Of a DNA stretch of 64,000 nucleotides, positions 47,402 to 59,070 are shown one piece after another (the first letter of the stretch is position 1; the number at the start of each line of letters is the position of its first letter). A program made the position numbers and the translations under genes. Source of the DNA: Erythrobacter fulvus (GTDB lineage Bacteria > Pseudomonadota > Alphaproteobacteria > Sphingomonadales > Sphingomonadaceae). Location: the NCBI RefSeq assembly GCF_028595285.1, contig NZ_JAQQXQ010000001.1, positions 146,308-210,307 on the forward strand, read 5' to 3'. The notes beneath the pieces were generated by a model, which did not search any database, was not told the DNA's origin, and saw only the letters and a program-made list of their open reading frames with translations.

Positions 47402-47414
47402 ACACTGATGTAAG
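47402..47414. promoter_or_regulatory. operator-like site upstream of the second COQ4-like gene
   Basis: ACACTGATGTAAG is identical to the 13-mer at 45773-45785. Here the left arm is GACA rather than TTACA, so the inverted repeat is one base shorter. It lies in the divergent gap between the nitroreductase and COQ4 copy 2, so one protein could control both. Confidence 0.6.
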
Positions 47415-47462
47415 TGACGAAAGGTGAGTCTGGTTCGCGACTCGCGCAAAGGACGTTACACG

Positions 47463-48269
47463 ATGGCGCTTCCCGATACCCCGCTGGCAGAACTCCCATT
47501 GCTCGCCCCCGAACGCAAGGTTTCGGGCTTCCGTCCGCTGAAAGTGCTGCATCATTTTCGCAAGCTGGTGGCGGACAAGGAGGACACCGAACAGGTGTTC
47601 CACATCATCGAGGCGACCAAAGGCAAGCGCACGCACCGGCAGGCGTGGGACTTCATCCGTTCCCCCGAAGGCCAGCGTTTCATTGCCGACAGCGTCGATA
47701 TTCCGGCGATGCTCGACGATCACGCCCGCTGGGCCGATTGCGGGCCGGACAGCGTGGCGGCGCATTACATCGCCTTCATGAAGCGCGAGGGGCTGTCGGC
47801 GGCAGGGCTGGTGGCGGAAAGCCATAAGTGGGCGCCGCCCGAAAGCCTGCCGCGCGATCTGACGCAGTGGTATTTCGATCGCCTGCGCGACACGCATGAT
47901 CTGTTTCACGTGCTAACCGGCTATGGCCGCGACGCGCTGGGCGAGGCGAGCCTGCTCGGCTTCAGCTACGAGCAGAACCACAACAAGGGCATTCTGTTCA
48001 TCGCCTATGCGGGTGCGCGCCAGATCGCCAAGGCGAGCGGCACCAAGGCTCCGCTGTTCGCCGCGATCCGCGAAGGGCGCAGGCTGGGCAGGGCCGCGGC
48101 CAAGATCGCGCATCAGGATATCGCCGCGCTGATGCGCGAGGATATCGATGCCGCGCGGGCACGGCTGCATATCGGCAAGCCTGAAGTCTACCGCCAGTGC
48201 CTTTCCATCCTCGCGGGCGAGGGGATTTTGAGCGAGGAACTGACGCTGGGGAGCGCCCAGGCGGCATAA
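47463..48269 (+). CDS. COQ4-like protein, copy 2
   Basis: A 268-residue paralogue of the gene at 45828. It keeps the exact motif DTHDLFHVLTGYGRDALGE and a similar GYAG/AYAGAR segment, but differs in most other positions. The start is the ATG of MALPDTPLAEL. Both copies carry the Zn motif, so both should be active. Ends 20 bases from the convergent purL. Confidence 0.85.
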   Translation: MALPDTPLAELPLLAPERKVSGFRPLKVLHHFRKLVADKEDTEQVFHIIEATKGKRTHRQAWDFIRSPEGQRFIADSVDIPAMLDDHARWADCGPDSVAAHYIAFMKREGLSAAGLVAESHKWAPPESLPRDLTQWYFDRLRDTHDLFHVLTGYGRDALGEASLLGFSYEQNHNKGILFIAYAGARQIAKASGTKAPLFAAIREGRRLGRAAAKIAHQDIAALMREDIDAARARLHIGKPEVYRQCLSILAGEGILSEELTLGSAQAA

Positions 48270-48289
48270 GGCCCCGGCCTAGAGCGCCC

Positions 48290-50530
48290 TTAGCCTTCCA
48301 TCCATTCCGCGAAGAAGCGCTGGTTGGCTGCGCGAAGTTCCGCCAGCGGAACCCCCAGCACAGAATCGCCGCCCACCGTGCCGACCCGCTGGAAACCGAT
48401 CTGGGCCGTTTCCTCGTCGCGGGTGCCCTTGGCGAGCGCGGCATTGAGGGCTTCGACATCGGGAACGGTGACGAGATAGCGTCCCTGATCCTCGCCGAAC
48501 CACCATTGAGCGGGCGTGTAATCGGGGTTGCCCGCCGGATCGACTTCGGCCCCGATGCCTCCGGCCAGCGCCATCTCCGCCAGAGCGACCGCCAGGCCGC
48601 CATCGCTGAGGTCGTGGACCGCGTTCACCAGCCCGTCGGCGATCAGTTCGTGGATGATTTCGCCCGCGGTGCGTTCCACCACAAGGTCGGTCGGCGGGGT
48701 GCGGCCGCCTTCGATGCCCTTGACCACGCGCAGCCACAGCGACTGGCCGAGGTGCGAGCGGGTGGGATCGGGCTTGGCCCAGAATTCCGGCCCGACGAGG
48801 TAGATCGCATCGCCCGCCTGCTTGAAGTGCATCGTCATCATCTTGGAAAGATCGGTGATGATACCGACGCCGCCGATCGCCGGGGTAGGCAGGATTGCCG
48901 AGCCGCCGCCGGTCGCCTTGCTTTCGTTATAGAGGCTGACATTGCCGCTCACGATCGGGAAATCGAGCGCGCGGCAGGCATCACCCATGCCGTCCAGCGC
49001 ATGGACGATTTGCGCCATGATCTCCGGGCGCTGCGGGTTGGCGAAGTTCAAACAGTTGGTCACTGCCAGCGGCCGCGCGCCGACGGCGCACAGGTTGCGG
49101 TAAGCTTCGGCAATCGCCTGCTTGCCGCCTTCATAGGGGTCGGCAAAGACATAGCGCGGCGTGCAATCGGTGGTGATCGCCAGCGCCTTGTCAGTGCCAT
49201 GCACCCGCACCACACCGGCATCGCCGCCGGTCTGGAGCGTGTCGGCACCGACCTGCGAATCGTATTGCTCGGCAATCCAGCCGCGCGAGGCGAGATCGGG
49301 AGAGGCCATCAGGGTCAGCAGGTCCGCTGCCACATCATCGGTCGAGGGTACGTCCCCGAGCGGCGTCACGCCTGCCCACGCCGCATATTCCTCCTTGGAG
49401 AGGTAAGGCCGGTCATACAGCGGCGCTTCGTCCGCAAGCGGAGCGAGGGGGATGTCGCACACCACCTCGCCATTGAATTCCAGCACCATGTGCCCCGTAT
49501 CGGTCACTTCGCCGATCACCGCGAAATCGAGCTCCCACTTGCGGAAGATCGCCTCTGCCATGGCTTCCTTGCCCGGCTTCAGCACCATGAGCATGCGCTC
49601 CTGGCTCTCCGACAGCATCATTTCGTAAGGCGTCATGCTCTCTTCGCGGCAGGGCACCTTGTTCATGTCGAGCCGGATGCCCGCGCCGCCCTTGGAGGCC
49701 ATTTCGACGCTGGAGGACGTGAGACCCGCCGCGCCCATATCCTGAATCGCGACGATGGCATCGGTTGCCATCAGTTCAAGGCAGGCCTCGATCAGCAGCT
49801 TTTCGGTGAAGGGATCGCCGACCTGCACCGTGGGGCGCTTGGCCTCGGCATCCTCGCCGAAATCTGCGCTCGCCATGGTCGCACCATGGATCCCGTCGCG
49901 CCCGGTCTTGCTGCCGACATAGACGATCGGATTGCCAAGGCCGGTGGCGGCGGAATAGAAGATCTTGTCCTGATCGGCGACGCCGACGGTCATCGCGTTG
50001 ACGAGGATATTGCCGTCATAGGCAGGGTGGAAGTTGGTCTCCCCCGCCACGGTCGGCACGCCGACGCAATTGCCGTAGCCGCCGATGCCTGCGACCACGC
50101 CCTGCACCAGATGCTTCATCTTGGGGTGTTCGGGCCGCCCGAAACGTAGCGCATTGGCATTGGCCATCGGCCGCGCGCCCATAGTGAAAACGTCGCGCAG
50201 GATGCCGCCCACGCCCGTCGCCGCGCCCTGATAGGGCTCGATGTAGCTGGGGTGGTTGTGGCTTTCCATCTTGAAGATCGCCGCCTGCCCGTCGCCGATA
50301 TCGATCACGCCCGCGTTCTCGCCCGGGCCGCAGATCACCCACGGCGCCTCGGTCGGCAGCTTTTTCAGATGCAGGCGCGAGGATTTGTAGGAGCAATGCT
50401 CCGACCACATCACGGAAAAGATGCCGAGCTCGACAAGGTTCGGCTCGCGGCCCAGCGCGTGCAGGACGCGCTCGTATTCCTCGGGAGAAAGGCCGTGCTG
50501 TTCGACGATTTCGGGGGTGATGGCGGACAT
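48290..50530 (-). CDS. purL: phosphoribosylformylglycinamidine synthase subunit PurL
   Basis: A 746-residue ATP-dependent enzyme of purine synthesis in the small (PurSLQ) format. Motifs: [11 protein letters not shown] near the N-terminus, [35 protein letters not shown], and the later [16 protein letters not shown] and [10 protein letters not shown]. Subunits PurQ and PurS are not in the window. Starts with MSAITPEIV. Confidence 0.97.
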   Translation of the reverse strand: MSAITPEIVEQHGLSPEEYERVLHALGREPNLVELGIFSVMWSEHCSYKSSRLHLKKLPTEAPWVICGPGENAGVIDIGDGQAAIFKMESHNHPSYIEPYQGAATGVGGILRDVFTMGARPMANANALRFGRPEHPKMKHLVQGVVAGIGGYGNCVGVPTVAGETNFHPAYDGNILVNAMTVGVADQDKIFYSAATGLGNPIVYVGSKTGRDGIHGATMASADFGEDAEAKRPTVQVGDPFTEKLLIEACLELMATDAIVAIQDMGAAGLTSSSVEMASKGGAGIRLDMNKVPCREESMTPYEMMLSESQERMLMVLKPGKEAMAEAIFRKWELDFAVIGEVTDTGHMVLEFNGEVVCDIPLAPLADEAPLYDRPYLSKEEYAAWAGVTPLGDVPSTDDVAADLLTLMASPDLASRGWIAEQYDSQVGADTLQTGGDAGVVRVHGTDKALAITTDCTPRYVFADPYEGGKQAIAEAYRNLCAVGARPLAVTNCLNFANPQRPEIMAQIVHALDGMGDACRALDFPIVSGNVSLYNESKATGGGSAILPTPAIGGVGIITDLSKMMTMHFKQAGDAIYLVGPEFWAKPDPTRSHLGQSLWLRVVKGIEGGRTPPTDLVVERTAGEIIHELIADGLVNAVHDLSDGGLAVALAEMALAGGIGAEVDPAGNPDYTPAQWWFGEDQGRYLVTVPDVEALNAALAKGTRDEETAQIGFQRVGTVGGDSVLGVPLAELRAANQRFFAEWMEG

Positions 50531-50558
50531 GTCGGGACTCCTTGGCCCGCCCCCTAGA

Positions 50559-51233
50559 TTAGACTTCGCCGAAGGCCAAGCCGCAGCGTTTCTGGAACCA
50601 GCGATTCTCCCCCACCCAGACCGCCAGCGCGGTGAGAATCGCGAAGGCGAGCAAAGCCTGAAGATAAAGGAACGCGCCCGCTTCCTGCGGATGGGGCGCG
50701 AACCAGTTGATCGCCTGCAGCACCAGCATCACCGCCAGCAGCACCAGCGGTGGGCCGATAGGGCCGCGCGTGCGGCGCACGTAGAAGGCGAAAGCGCCGC
50801 CTGTAACCGCGAGTTCAAGCGGGATGGCCACCAACGGATAGTTCCACAACCCGAGCCCGAATTTCGGCGGCTCCCCGTCGAGCGTCAGATCGGGCACGTG
50901 TACCAGCCAGTCGAGCCCCCAGTGCGACAGCACAACCAGCCCGGCCAGCAATCCGGCGAACAGGTTACGCTGAGCCAGCGCAACCACAATCAGGAAGGCG
51001 AGCGCCCAGATCCCGGCCCCGATCAGACTGTGGGTATAGGGCATGTGATAAAGATCGAGCGGCACCATCACACTCGCCGCCGGATCGACCCGCAGTTTCT
51101 CCACGCCGATCAGCGCCAGCGTGAAAAATCCCCAGTCGACCAGTTGTGCAGCGACGAACAGCGTGCCGAGGCGCGGGCTGCGCGGACTGACGGCTGCGGC
51201 GACGAAGGCCGGGGCGAAATGACCGATGAACAT
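50559..51233 (-). CDS. uncharacterised integral membrane protein
   Basis: A 224-residue protein with six or seven hydrophobic helices and no family that I recognise with confidence. It has conserved-looking polar spots in the membrane: [10 protein letters not shown] at the start, [19 protein letters not shown] and [11 protein letters not shown], several His/Asp residues suggesting metal binding. The start is the ATG of [10 protein letters not shown]. It lies 10 bases after the DUF2177 gene, in the same direction. Confidence 0.75.
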   Translation of the reverse strand: MFIGHFAPAFVAAAVSPRSPRLGTLFVAAQLVDWGFFTLALIGVEKLRVDPAASVMVPLDLYHMPYTHSLIGAGIWALAFLIVVALAQRNLFAGLLAGLVVLSHWGLDWLVHVPDLTLDGEPPKFGLGLWNYPLVAIPLELAVTGGAFAFYVRRTRGPIGPPLVLLAVMLVLQAINWFAPHPQEAGAFLYLQALLAFAILTALAVWVGENRWFQKRCGLAFGEV

Positions 51234-51243
51234 GCGGTGCCGA

Positions 51244-51657
51244 TCAGCCGGCAGCCGGAGCGAAGCGCAGCGCGGCCCAGGTGGCGATGGCGCTCGCCGT
51301 GCCGGTAGCAAAGGCACCCCAGAGAATGTCGAGCACGCTGACATGGGTCGCCCACACCTTGAACACCGCCTGGCTGGTGAGGTCGAAGGTCGCATAGCAC
51401 AGCGCACCCAGCAGGATGCCGTTCAGCAGGGCCGCCTGCACCGTGCCGCTTTCGATACCGGGCTTGATCGCGAACCATGTCATCCCGGCGAGGTAGATGA
51501 GGTAGAACACCCCGGCGGCGGCCATGTTGAAATCCTTGGCCATGATCTCGCCGATTACCGGACGATAGAGATTGCCCGAGGCCCAGCGCAGCCAAACGGC
51601 GTCCATCGCGCCGAAAGCAAGCGCGGCGGCGGCGTAGGCGATGATCCATTTCGTCAT
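51244..51657 (-). CDS. DUF2177 family membrane protein
   Basis: A 137-residue protein with four helices that matches DUF2177: GAMDAVWLRWASGNLYRPVIGEIMAKDFN (about 17-45), FYLIYLAGMTWFAI and NGILLGALCYATFDLTSQAVF. Function unknown. It precedes the membrane protein at 50559 by 10 bases and is divergent from xseB. Confidence 0.87.
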   Translation of the reverse strand: MTKWIIAYAAAALAFGAMDAVWLRWASGNLYRPVIGEIMAKDFNMAAAGVFYLIYLAGMTWFAIKPGIESGTVQAALLNGILLGALCYATFDLTSQAVFKVWATHVSVLDILWGAFATGTASAIATWAALRFAPAAG

Positions 51658-51726
51658 GTCGTTCTTTATCCCGCTTTGCCCGCCACCTTTGCGTGCCAGC
51701 CTTGACCGGACAGGGCGGGCGCGTCA

Positions 51727-52008
51727 ATGCTCGCGACCATGGACGAGGGCAACACCGGTACGGCGCAAGCGCCGGATATTTCGCAGATGAGCTTCGAGCA
51801 GGCGCTTGTCGCGCTCGAACAGATCGTGCAGCAGCTGGAACGCGGCGACGTGCCGCTCGACCAGTCGATTTCGCTGTACGAACGCGGCGAGGCGCTGCGC
51901 GCAGCCTGCCAGCAGCGGCTTGATGCGGCGCAGGCCCGGATCGAGAAGATCGTCACCGGCGCGGACGGCCGGCCCGCCGGTACCCGCCCGCTTGATGCGG
52001 ATGGCTGA
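51727..52008 (+). CDS. xseB: exodeoxyribonuclease VII small subunit
   Basis: A 93-residue helical subunit of exonuclease VII. The family core SFEQALVALEQIVQQLERGD and LDQSISLYERGEALRAACQ is present. Start may be the ATG at 51727 or the one at 51739. The stop overlaps the ispA start. xseB-ispA pairing is common in proteobacteria. Confidence 0.94.
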   Translation: MLATMDEGNTGTAQAPDISQMSFEQALVALEQIVQQLERGDVPLDQSISLYERGEALRAACQQRLDAAQARIEKIVTGADGRPAGTRPLDADG

Positions 52009-52924
52009 GCCGATGCTTGCAGGGGTGGACACCAATATCCTCGGCGACGGCCTGAAGCAGGTTCAGGCCGATATCGATTCGCTGTTCGACGCGCTGTTGC
52101 CGGTGCCGGATGACACCAGCGCGCGTCTGGTCGAAGCGATGCGTTACGCCGCGATCGGCGGGGGGAAGCGGGTGCGCCCGTTGCTGGTGGTCAGCACCGC
52201 GTCGCTGTTCGGCGTGTCGCGCGATGCCGCGCTGCGGGCGGGCGCCGCGATCGAGACGATCCACGTCTATTCGCTGATCCATGATGATCTGCCCTGCATG
52301 GACGATGATGATCTGCGCCATGGCAAGCCGACATTGCACAAGGTCTATGACGAGGCGACCGCCGTGCTCGCCGGTGATGCGCTTCATGCGCTGGCCTTCG
52401 AGATTCTGGCCGATGAGGCCACCAGCACCGATCCCTTCACCCGCTCCGAACTGATCCTGACGCTGGGCAAAGCATCGGGCATGCATGGCATGGCCGGCGG
52501 GCAGATGATGGATATGGTCGCCGACGAGGAAGGCGTGACCTATGATCTGCACACCATCACGCGGCTGCAACAGCTGAAAACCGGCGCGCTGCTGGCGGCG
52601 AGTGTCGAGATGGGGGCGATCCTCGGTAAGGTTGCGCCGCAGGGCCGGGCGCACTTGCGCGCCTATGCCCGCGATATCGGCCTTGCCTTCCAGATCGCGG
52701 ATGATCTGCTCGACGCTGTCGGCGACGAGGACAAGGCCGGCAAGGCGCTGCGCAAGGACGACGAACAGGGCAAGCAGACTTTTGTCACCTTGCTGGGCAT
52801 CGACAGGGCCCGCGATCAGGCCCGCGCGCTGGTCGATCAGGCGGTGGGCCACCTTTCGAGCTATGGTGCCGAGGCCGATATTTTGCGCGCGCTCGCCCGC
52901 TTCATCGTTGAACGCGATCGCTGA
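52001..52924 (+). CDS. ispA: farnesyl diphosphate synthase (polyprenyl synthetase)
   Basis: A 307-residue trans-prenyltransferase. First Asp-rich motif DDLPCMDDDDLRHG (about 92-105) and second, QIADDLLDAVGD (about 226-237) are present, with the GGGKRVRP substrate-binding segment. Two residues lie between the key Asp and the next in the first motif, fitting short-chain FPP/GPP synthases. Starts with the ATG of MAEPMLAG, overlapping xseB by 8 bases. It supplies precursors for ubiquinone and undecaprenyl lipids, for which other genes here are candidates. Confidence 0.94.
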   Translation: MAEPMLAGVDTNILGDGLKQVQADIDSLFDALLPVPDDTSARLVEAMRYAAIGGGKRVRPLLVVSTASLFGVSRDAALRAGAAIETIHVYSLIHDDLPCMDDDDLRHGKPTLHKVYDEATAVLAGDALHALAFEILADEATSTDPFTRSELILTLGKASGMHGMAGGQMMDMVADEEGVTYDLHTITRLQQLKTGALLAASVEMGAILGKVAPQGRAHLRAYARDIGLAFQIADDLLDAVGDEDKAGKALRKDDEQGKQTFVTLLGIDRARDQARALVDQAVGHLSSYGAEADILRALARFIVERDR

Positions 52925-52948
52925 TTTTCCGGACAGAGGACAGGACGT

Positions 52949-53461
52949 ATGAGCAGCCGTATCGGGATCTATCCCGGCACATTCGATCCCATCACGCTGG
53001 GCCATGCCGATATCATCCGGCGCGGGGCGAAGCTGGTGGACAAGCTGATCATCGGCGTGACGACCAATCCTTCCAAGAACCCGATGTTCGGCGTCGATGA
53101 ACGCTTCCGCATGGTCAAACGCGAAGTCGCCGGGATGGGGCTGACCAATGTCGAGGTGGTGGGCTTCAACGCGTTGCTGGTGAAGTTTGCCCAGAAACAG
53201 GGCGCCAGCGTCATCATCCGCGGCCTGCGCGCCGTCGCCGATTTCGAGTACGAATACCAGATGGCGGGCATGAACCAGCAGCTTGATCCCAGTGTGGAAA
53301 CTGTCTTCCTCATGGCCGACGTATCGCTCCAGCCGATCGCGTCCAAGCTGGTCAAGGAAATCGCGATTTACGGGGGCGACATATCGAAATTCGTCAGTCC
53401 GCCGGTGCGTGCCGAGGTTGAGGCGCGCGTGCGCGAAACCGGAACCAAGGGCGATTATTGA
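52949..53461 (+). CDS. coaD: phosphopantetheine adenylyltransferase
   Basis: A 170-residue nucleotidyltransferase of CoA synthesis. Features: GTFDPITLGHADII with the T/HxGH motif, RGLRAVADFEYEYQMAGMNQ and the late VKEIAIYGGDISKFV. It follows ispA by 24 bases. With panB it represents the pantothenate-to-CoA route. Confidence 0.96.
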   Translation: MSSRIGIYPGTFDPITLGHADIIRRGAKLVDKLIIGVTTNPSKNPMFGVDERFRMVKREVAGMGLTNVEVVGFNALLVKFAQKQGASVIIRGLRAVADFEYEYQMAGMNQQLDPSVETVFLMADVSLQPIASKLVKEIAIYGGDISKFVSPPVRAEVEARVRETGTKGDY

Positions 53462-53543
53462 ACGGCGCGCTGTCGACAGGTTCCGCTTCATTCATTGAAG
53501 TGTCAGCCCGGCATGGCTACAGGCGGCGTCTCACACGGATGAA

Positions 53544-54278
53544 ATGATGATCAAAGCCACGCTCACCTCTGCCATTGGTGCCCTGTTCCTGCTGACTGCT
53601 GCGCACCCCGCGCTTGCCCAGAAGCGGAAGGACGACACGCCGCCGGTTGCCTTTGGCGATAATGCCAAGGACGACGACGACGCGGAGGAAATCGCCAGCG
53701 CGCCGCGCACCTATGCCCCGATCAATTATGATCCGACGGTCGACCCTGAGAATGTCTGGGTGCTCGATCTGTCGAACGGCCAGCGGGTCAAGATCCGGCT
53801 GATGGAGGACTGGGCGCCCGAACATATCGCGCGGATCAAGGAACTTACCCGCCGTGGGTTCTATAACGGCGTGATCTTCCACCGTGTGATTGACGGCTTC
53901 ATGGCCCAGGGCGGCGATCCGACCGGCACCGGGCAGGGCGGCAGCGAGCTTCCCGACCTCAAGGCCGAATTCAATCCGATGCCGCACGTACGCGGCACGG
54001 TGTCGATGGCCCGCGCGACCGAGGAAGACAGCGCCAACAGCCAGTTCTTCATCGTCTTCTACCCGCGTTTCAGCCTCGACAAGCGTTACACCAATTTCGG
54101 CCGCGTGATCGAAAACATGGACGCGGTTGATGCGATCAACCGGGGCGAACCGCCCGCGGAACCGACTCGTATCGTGCAAGCCTCGCTTGCCATCGACAAC
54201 CTTCCGCCCCCGCCGCCGCCTGCACCGGCGGATGATACGCCGATCACCGTCGACATGTTGAGCGGCCCCATCGGCTAA
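53544..54278 (+). CDS. peptidylprolyl isomerase, cyclophilin type, secreted
   Basis: A 244-residue periplasmic cyclophilin: signal peptide with cleavage after HPALAQ, acidic linker, then the cyclophilin core (about 75-215) with [28 protein letters not shown] and NSQFFIVF. Tail is Pro-rich (PPPPPPAPA). It speeds proline isomerisation in envelope protein folding. ATG codons at 53544 and 53547 are both possible. Confidence 0.93.
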   Translation: MMIKATLTSAIGALFLLTAAHPALAQKRKDDTPPVAFGDNAKDDDDAEEIASAPRTYAPINYDPTVDPENVWVLDLSNGQRVKIRLMEDWAPEHIARIKELTRRGFYNGVIFHRVIDGFMAQGGDPTGTGQGGSELPDLKAEFNPMPHVRGTVSMARATEEDSANSQFFIVFYPRFSLDKRYTNFGRVIENMDAVDAINRGEPPAEPTRIVQASLAIDNLPPPPPPAPADDTPITVDMLSGPIG

Positions 54279-54321
54279 GGGGACTTTCGCACGCCGCGCC
54301 TTCGGGTTAGGGGCGCGCGCC

Positions 54322-55359
54322 ATGAAAGTAGACCTCTTCGATTTCGAGCTGCCGCAAGATCGCATTGCGTTAAGGCCGGTGCGTCCGCGTGATGCGGCGC
54401 GGATGCTGGTGGTGCGCGGGGCCGACGCGCCGTTTGAAGACAGGGGCGTGCGCGATCTGCCGACCCTACTCAATCGCGGCGATGTGCTGGTGTTCAACGA
54501 TACCCGGGTGATACCCGCCCAACTCGAAGGCCGCCGCGCCGACGGGGAGGCGAAGATCGGCGCTACCCTGCACAAGCGGCTCGACTTGCGCCGCTGGCAG
54601 GCTTTCATCCGCAACGCCAAGCGGGTGAAGGAAGGCGATCAGCTGATGTTCGGCGGCGGTGTCACCGCGATTGCCGAGGCGCGCCATGCCGACGGATCGA
54701 TCACCCTGTTCTTCGAAGGCGAAGAGCCGGTCGAAGTGCTGCTTGATCGTGCAGGCACCATGCCGCTGCCGCCCTATATTGCCAGTAAGCGCGGCGTGGA
54801 TCAGCAGGATTTGGAAGATTACCAGACCATGTTCGCGCGCGAGGAAGGCGCGGTTGCCGCGCCTACTGCGTCGCTCCACTTCACGCAAAGACTAGTCGAT
54901 GCGATCGACGCTGCCGGAATCGGGCGCGCGATGCTGACGCTGCACGTGGGGGCGGGGACCTTCCTTCCTGTGAAGGCCGACGACACCGACGATCACCAGA
55001 TGCACGCCGAATTCGGGCGCATATCGCAGGACACCGCCGATCAGCTCAATGCCGCCCGCGCTGCCGGGGGCCGGATCATTGCGGTCGGCACCACTTCGCT
55101 GCGCCTGCTGGAAAGCGCGGTGGACGAAAACGGCATCATCCGCCCCTTCGCGGGCGATACGTCGATCTTCATCACCCCCGGTTATCGCCTTAAGGCGGTG
55201 GACGGGCTGATGACCAATTTCCACTTGCCCAAATCGACTCTGATGATGCTGGTTTCTGCGCTGATGGGGCGCGAGCGCATGCTGGCGGCTTACCGGCACG
55301 CCATCGCCAATGAATACCGCTTCTATTCCTATGGTGACTCCTCGCTGCTGCTTCCCTAA
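54322..55359 (+). CDS. queA: SAM:tRNA ribosyltransferase-isomerase (queuosine synthesis)
   Basis: A 345-residue enzyme that makes epoxyqueuosine on tRNA from preQ1 and SAM. Family motifs: [14 protein letters not shown] at the start, [44 protein letters not shown] and [16 protein letters not shown]. It lies 43 bases after the cyclophilin and upstream of tgt, the other queuosine-pathway gene here, with three genes between. Confidence 0.97.
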   Translation: MKVDLFDFELPQDRIALRPVRPRDAARMLVVRGADAPFEDRGVRDLPTLLNRGDVLVFNDTRVIPAQLEGRRADGEAKIGATLHKRLDLRRWQAFIRNAKRVKEGDQLMFGGGVTAIAEARHADGSITLFFEGEEPVEVLLDRAGTMPLPPYIASKRGVDQQDLEDYQTMFAREEGAVAAPTASLHFTQRLVDAIDAAGIGRAMLTLHVGAGTFLPVKADDTDDHQMHAEFGRISQDTADQLNAARAAGGRIIAVGTTSLRLLESAVDENGIIRPFAGDTSIFITPGYRLKAVDGLMTNFHLPKSTLMMLVSALMGRERMLAAYRHAIANEYRFYSYGDSSLLLP

Positions 55360-55368
55360 TCGGTGGCG

Positions 55369-56313
55369 ATGAACGAACCGATCCTCTCCATCCGCGGCCT
55401 GACCAAGACCTATCGTGGCGGCACGCGGGCGCTCGACAATGTCGATCTGGATATCCGGCCGGGCGAAATTTTCGCTTTGTTGGGGCCGAACGGGGCGGGC
55501 AAGACTACGCTGATCGGGGCCGTGTGCGGGCTGGTGCGGCCTTCCGGGGGCACGATCACCGCCTTCGGGCACGATCTGGCACGCGACTGGCGCAGCGCGC
55601 GGGCGCGGATCGGGCTGGTGCCGCAGGAATTGTCCACCGACATGTTCGAGACGGTGTGGCGGGCGGTCGCCTATTCGCAAGGTCTCTTCGGCAAGCCGCA
55701 TGACGCCGCGCGGATTGAGGAAATCCTGCGCAGCCTGTCGCTTTGGGACAAGAAGGACGCGCAGATTCGTGCGCTGTCGGGCGGGATGAAACGCCGTGTG
55801 CTGATCGCCAAGGCGCTGGCGCACGATCCCGAATTGCTTTTCCTCGACGAGCCGACTGCGGGCGTCGACGTGGAATTGCGCAAGGGCATGTGGGAACAGA
55901 TCGCCCGGCTGAAGGAACGCGGCGTCACCATTATCCTTACCACCCATTACATCGAGGAAGCCGAGGAAATGGCTGACCGGGTCGGCATCATTCAGGGCGG
56001 GCGCATCCTTATGGTGGATGAAAAGCACGCGATGATGGAGCGACTGGGTACCACCGAGGCGGTGATCGATCTTGCTGTGCCGCTCGGCCAGCTGCCGCCG
56101 GAAGTGGCTGCGTTCCCGGTCGAACTAGGCGAGGGCAGCACCCGCCTGATCTATCGCGGCGGCACGGGTGCGGGCGGGGGCGCGGCCGAAGTCGCGCAGC
56201 TTACTCAGGCGCTGACCCGTGCCGGGATCGCCTATAACAGCATCGACATCCACGATAGCTCGCTGGAGGATATCTTCGTTGGCTTGCTGGGCGAGCAGGA
56301 GGTGCCCGCGTGA
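55369..56313 (+). CDS. ABC transporter ATP-binding protein
   Basis: A 314-residue ATPase of the ABC-2/DrrA type: Walker A GPNGAGKTT, signature LSGGMKRR, Walker B LLFLDEPTAGVD, His-loop TTHYIEEA. The 60-residue C-terminal extension is typical of exporters of drugs or lipids. The start is the ATG after the GTG at 55363. It overlaps the permease gene by one base. Confidence 0.93.
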   Translation: MNEPILSIRGLTKTYRGGTRALDNVDLDIRPGEIFALLGPNGAGKTTLIGAVCGLVRPSGGTITAFGHDLARDWRSARARIGLVPQELSTDMFETVWRAVAYSQGLFGKPHDAARIEEILRSLSLWDKKDAQIRALSGGMKRRVLIAKALAHDPELLFLDEPTAGVDVELRKGMWEQIARLKERGVTIILTTHYIEEAEEMADRVGIIQGGRILMVDEKHAMMERLGTTEAVIDLAVPLGQLPPEVAAFPVELGEGSTRLIYRGGTGAGGGAAEVAQLTQALTRAGIAYNSIDIHDSSLEDIFVGLLGEQEVPA

Positions 56314-57080
56314 TGCATTTCAATCTGCGCAGCGCCTATGCCATCTACCGCCGCGAAATGGCCCGTGCCTTCCGCACCGCGTTCCAGTCGATCCTGTCGC
56401 CGGTGCTGACGACCTCGCTCTATTTCGTGGTGTTCGGATCGGTCATCGGCGCGCGGATGGAGCCGGTTGGCGGGGTGCCCTATGGCGCCTTCATCATTCC
56501 GGGGCTGCTGATGCTCACCCTGCTGGGCGAGACCACCAGCAATGCCAGTTTCGGCATCTACATGCCGCGCTTTACCGGCACGATCTACGAATTGCTGTCC
56601 GCGCCCGTGGGCGTGGCGGAAACGCTGGTCGGCTTTGTCGGCGCGGCGGCGACGAAGGGCCTGATTCTGGCTGCGATCATCCTGGGCACGGCGACTTTCT
56701 TCGTCGATTACCAGATCACCCATCCGGTGCTGGCTGCATTCTACATCATGCTGGTTGCGGCGAGTTTCGCGCTGTTCGGCTTCATCCTCGGCATCTGGGC
56801 GGATTCGTTCGAGAAGCTGGGGATCATCCCGCTGCTGATCCTCACCCCGCTGACTTTCCTCGGCGGCACCTTCTATTCGATCCGCGATCTGCCCGCGCCG
56901 TGGGACGCCGTCGCCTTTGCCAACCCCATCGCCTTTCTTGTCAGCGGGTTGCGCTGGACGTTCTACGGCACCGCCGACGTGCCGATCGCCGTCTCGCTTG
57001 GCCTGACGCTCGGATTTCTGGCGCTGTGCGTCACGATCATCGCCGTGATCTTCCGCACCGGATGGCGGCTGCGCGAGTAA
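56313..57080 (+). CDS. ABC-2 type transport permease
   Basis: A 255-residue permease with six helices, ABC2_membrane type; GRSL-like landmarks include FGSVIGARMEPVGGVPY and LTFLGGTFYSIRDLPAPW (about 182-199). Paired with the ATPase just before it to form one exporter. The ATG at 56313 is preferred over the GTG at 56310. Substrate unknown. Confidence 0.93.
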   Translation: MHFNLRSAYAIYRREMARAFRTAFQSILSPVLTTSLYFVVFGSVIGARMEPVGGVPYGAFIIPGLLMLTLLGETTSNASFGIYMPRFTGTIYELLSAPVGVAETLVGFVGAAATKGLILAAIILGTATFFVDYQITHPVLAAFYIMLVAASFALFGFILGIWADSFEKLGIIPLLILTPLTFLGGTFYSIRDLPAPWDAVAFANPIAFLVSGLRWTFYGTADVPIAVSLGLTLGFLALCVTIIAVIFRTGWRLRE

Positions 57081-57243
57081 TTGCGGCCGGGTCTGCGAGC
57101 GACTTTGGTCGAACCGCAACCACCGTCCGTCTGACCTTAACGGCAACTTGTCCGCCTGTTCATGCGCCTGAAAGTGAGGGAATCCTAGTGGCTTGCCTAC
57201 CGCCGCACCCCCTGCGGCAGGCAACAAACAAGGAAACAAACGC

Positions 57244-57774
57244 ATGAGGAAAATCGCATTCACCACGCTCACGGCGATGGGCGCGATCGCACTTCCGGCA
57301 GCTGCCCAGGCGCAGTCCAACGAGGATCCCAAGGTCGAAGCCTATGTCGGCGCATCGGCGGGGATCCACGATCTCGGCATCGGTCTGCCCGATGACGACG
57401 GCGGGATCTACGGCGTGGTTGCCGGGGTCGATGTGCCGGTGGGCAAGACGTTCTTCGTCGGTGCCGAAGGCAATTTCCACATCGGCGACGGCCCGATCGA
57501 TAACGAATACGGTATTGCCGCGCGCGCCGGTGTGCGCGTTGGCGAAACCGGCAAGATCTATGTTCGCGGCGGTTATCAGGAAGTCGACTTCGACATCCGC
57601 AACCTGTTCGGCGTCACCCCGCCGGCCGGGTTCGACACCACCGATGGCGATTACCTTGTCGGTGCGGGCGTCGAGTTCGGTCTGGGCGAAAGCCCAGTCC
57701 GCTTCCGCGCCGGGATCGACACCATCGCCTTCGACTCGACCCGTGCGACCGTGGGCGTGCTTTACGCCTTCTGA
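57244..57774 (+). CDS. outer membrane beta-barrel (opacity-like porin family) protein
   Basis: A 176-residue secreted protein: signal peptide (cleavage after AQAQ, about residue 24), then alternating hydrophobic strands with short turns (VEAYVGASAGIH, KIYVRGGYQEVDFDI) and a terminal aromatic residue, ending LYAF, as outer membrane barrels do. Eight-stranded OmpA-like or Opa-like fold is likely. The start is the ATG of MRKIAFTTL, after AAGGAAAC. A strong terminator follows. Confidence 0.85.
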   Translation: MRKIAFTTLTAMGAIALPAAAQAQSNEDPKVEAYVGASAGIHDLGIGLPDDDGGIYGVVAGVDVPVGKTFFVGAEGNFHIGDGPIDNEYGIAARAGVRVGETGKIYVRGGYQEVDFDIRNLFGVTPPAGFDTTDGDYLVGAGVEFGLGESPVRFRAGIDTIAFDSTRATVGVLYAF

Positions 57775-57794
57775 GGCCTAGGCGACCAATAACA

Positions 57795-57832
57795 GGGCCG
57801 GAGCCGCACCCCGCGCGGTTCCGGCCCTTTTT
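57795..57832 (+). terminator. intrinsic terminator after the beta-barrel gene
   Basis: GGGCCGGAGCCGC (57795-57807) and GCGGTTCCGGCCC (57815-57827) form a 13-bp stem with one G-T pair and a 7-base loop, followed by TTTTT. It ends 20 bases after the coding sequence and before tgt. Confidence 0.93.
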
Positions 57833-57845
57833 CTTGCCCGCGTGA

Positions 57846-59015
<1,170 letters not shown>

Positions 59016-59070
59016 ATCGCGCCGCTTGCGCGTTAGGCTTCGACCCATCGCAGAACCAAGGGGCGCATTA

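Noticed and set aside
48197..50149. A 650-codon frame opposite purL
   Set aside because: Antisense shadow; purL is certain and the frame has no recognisable domain.
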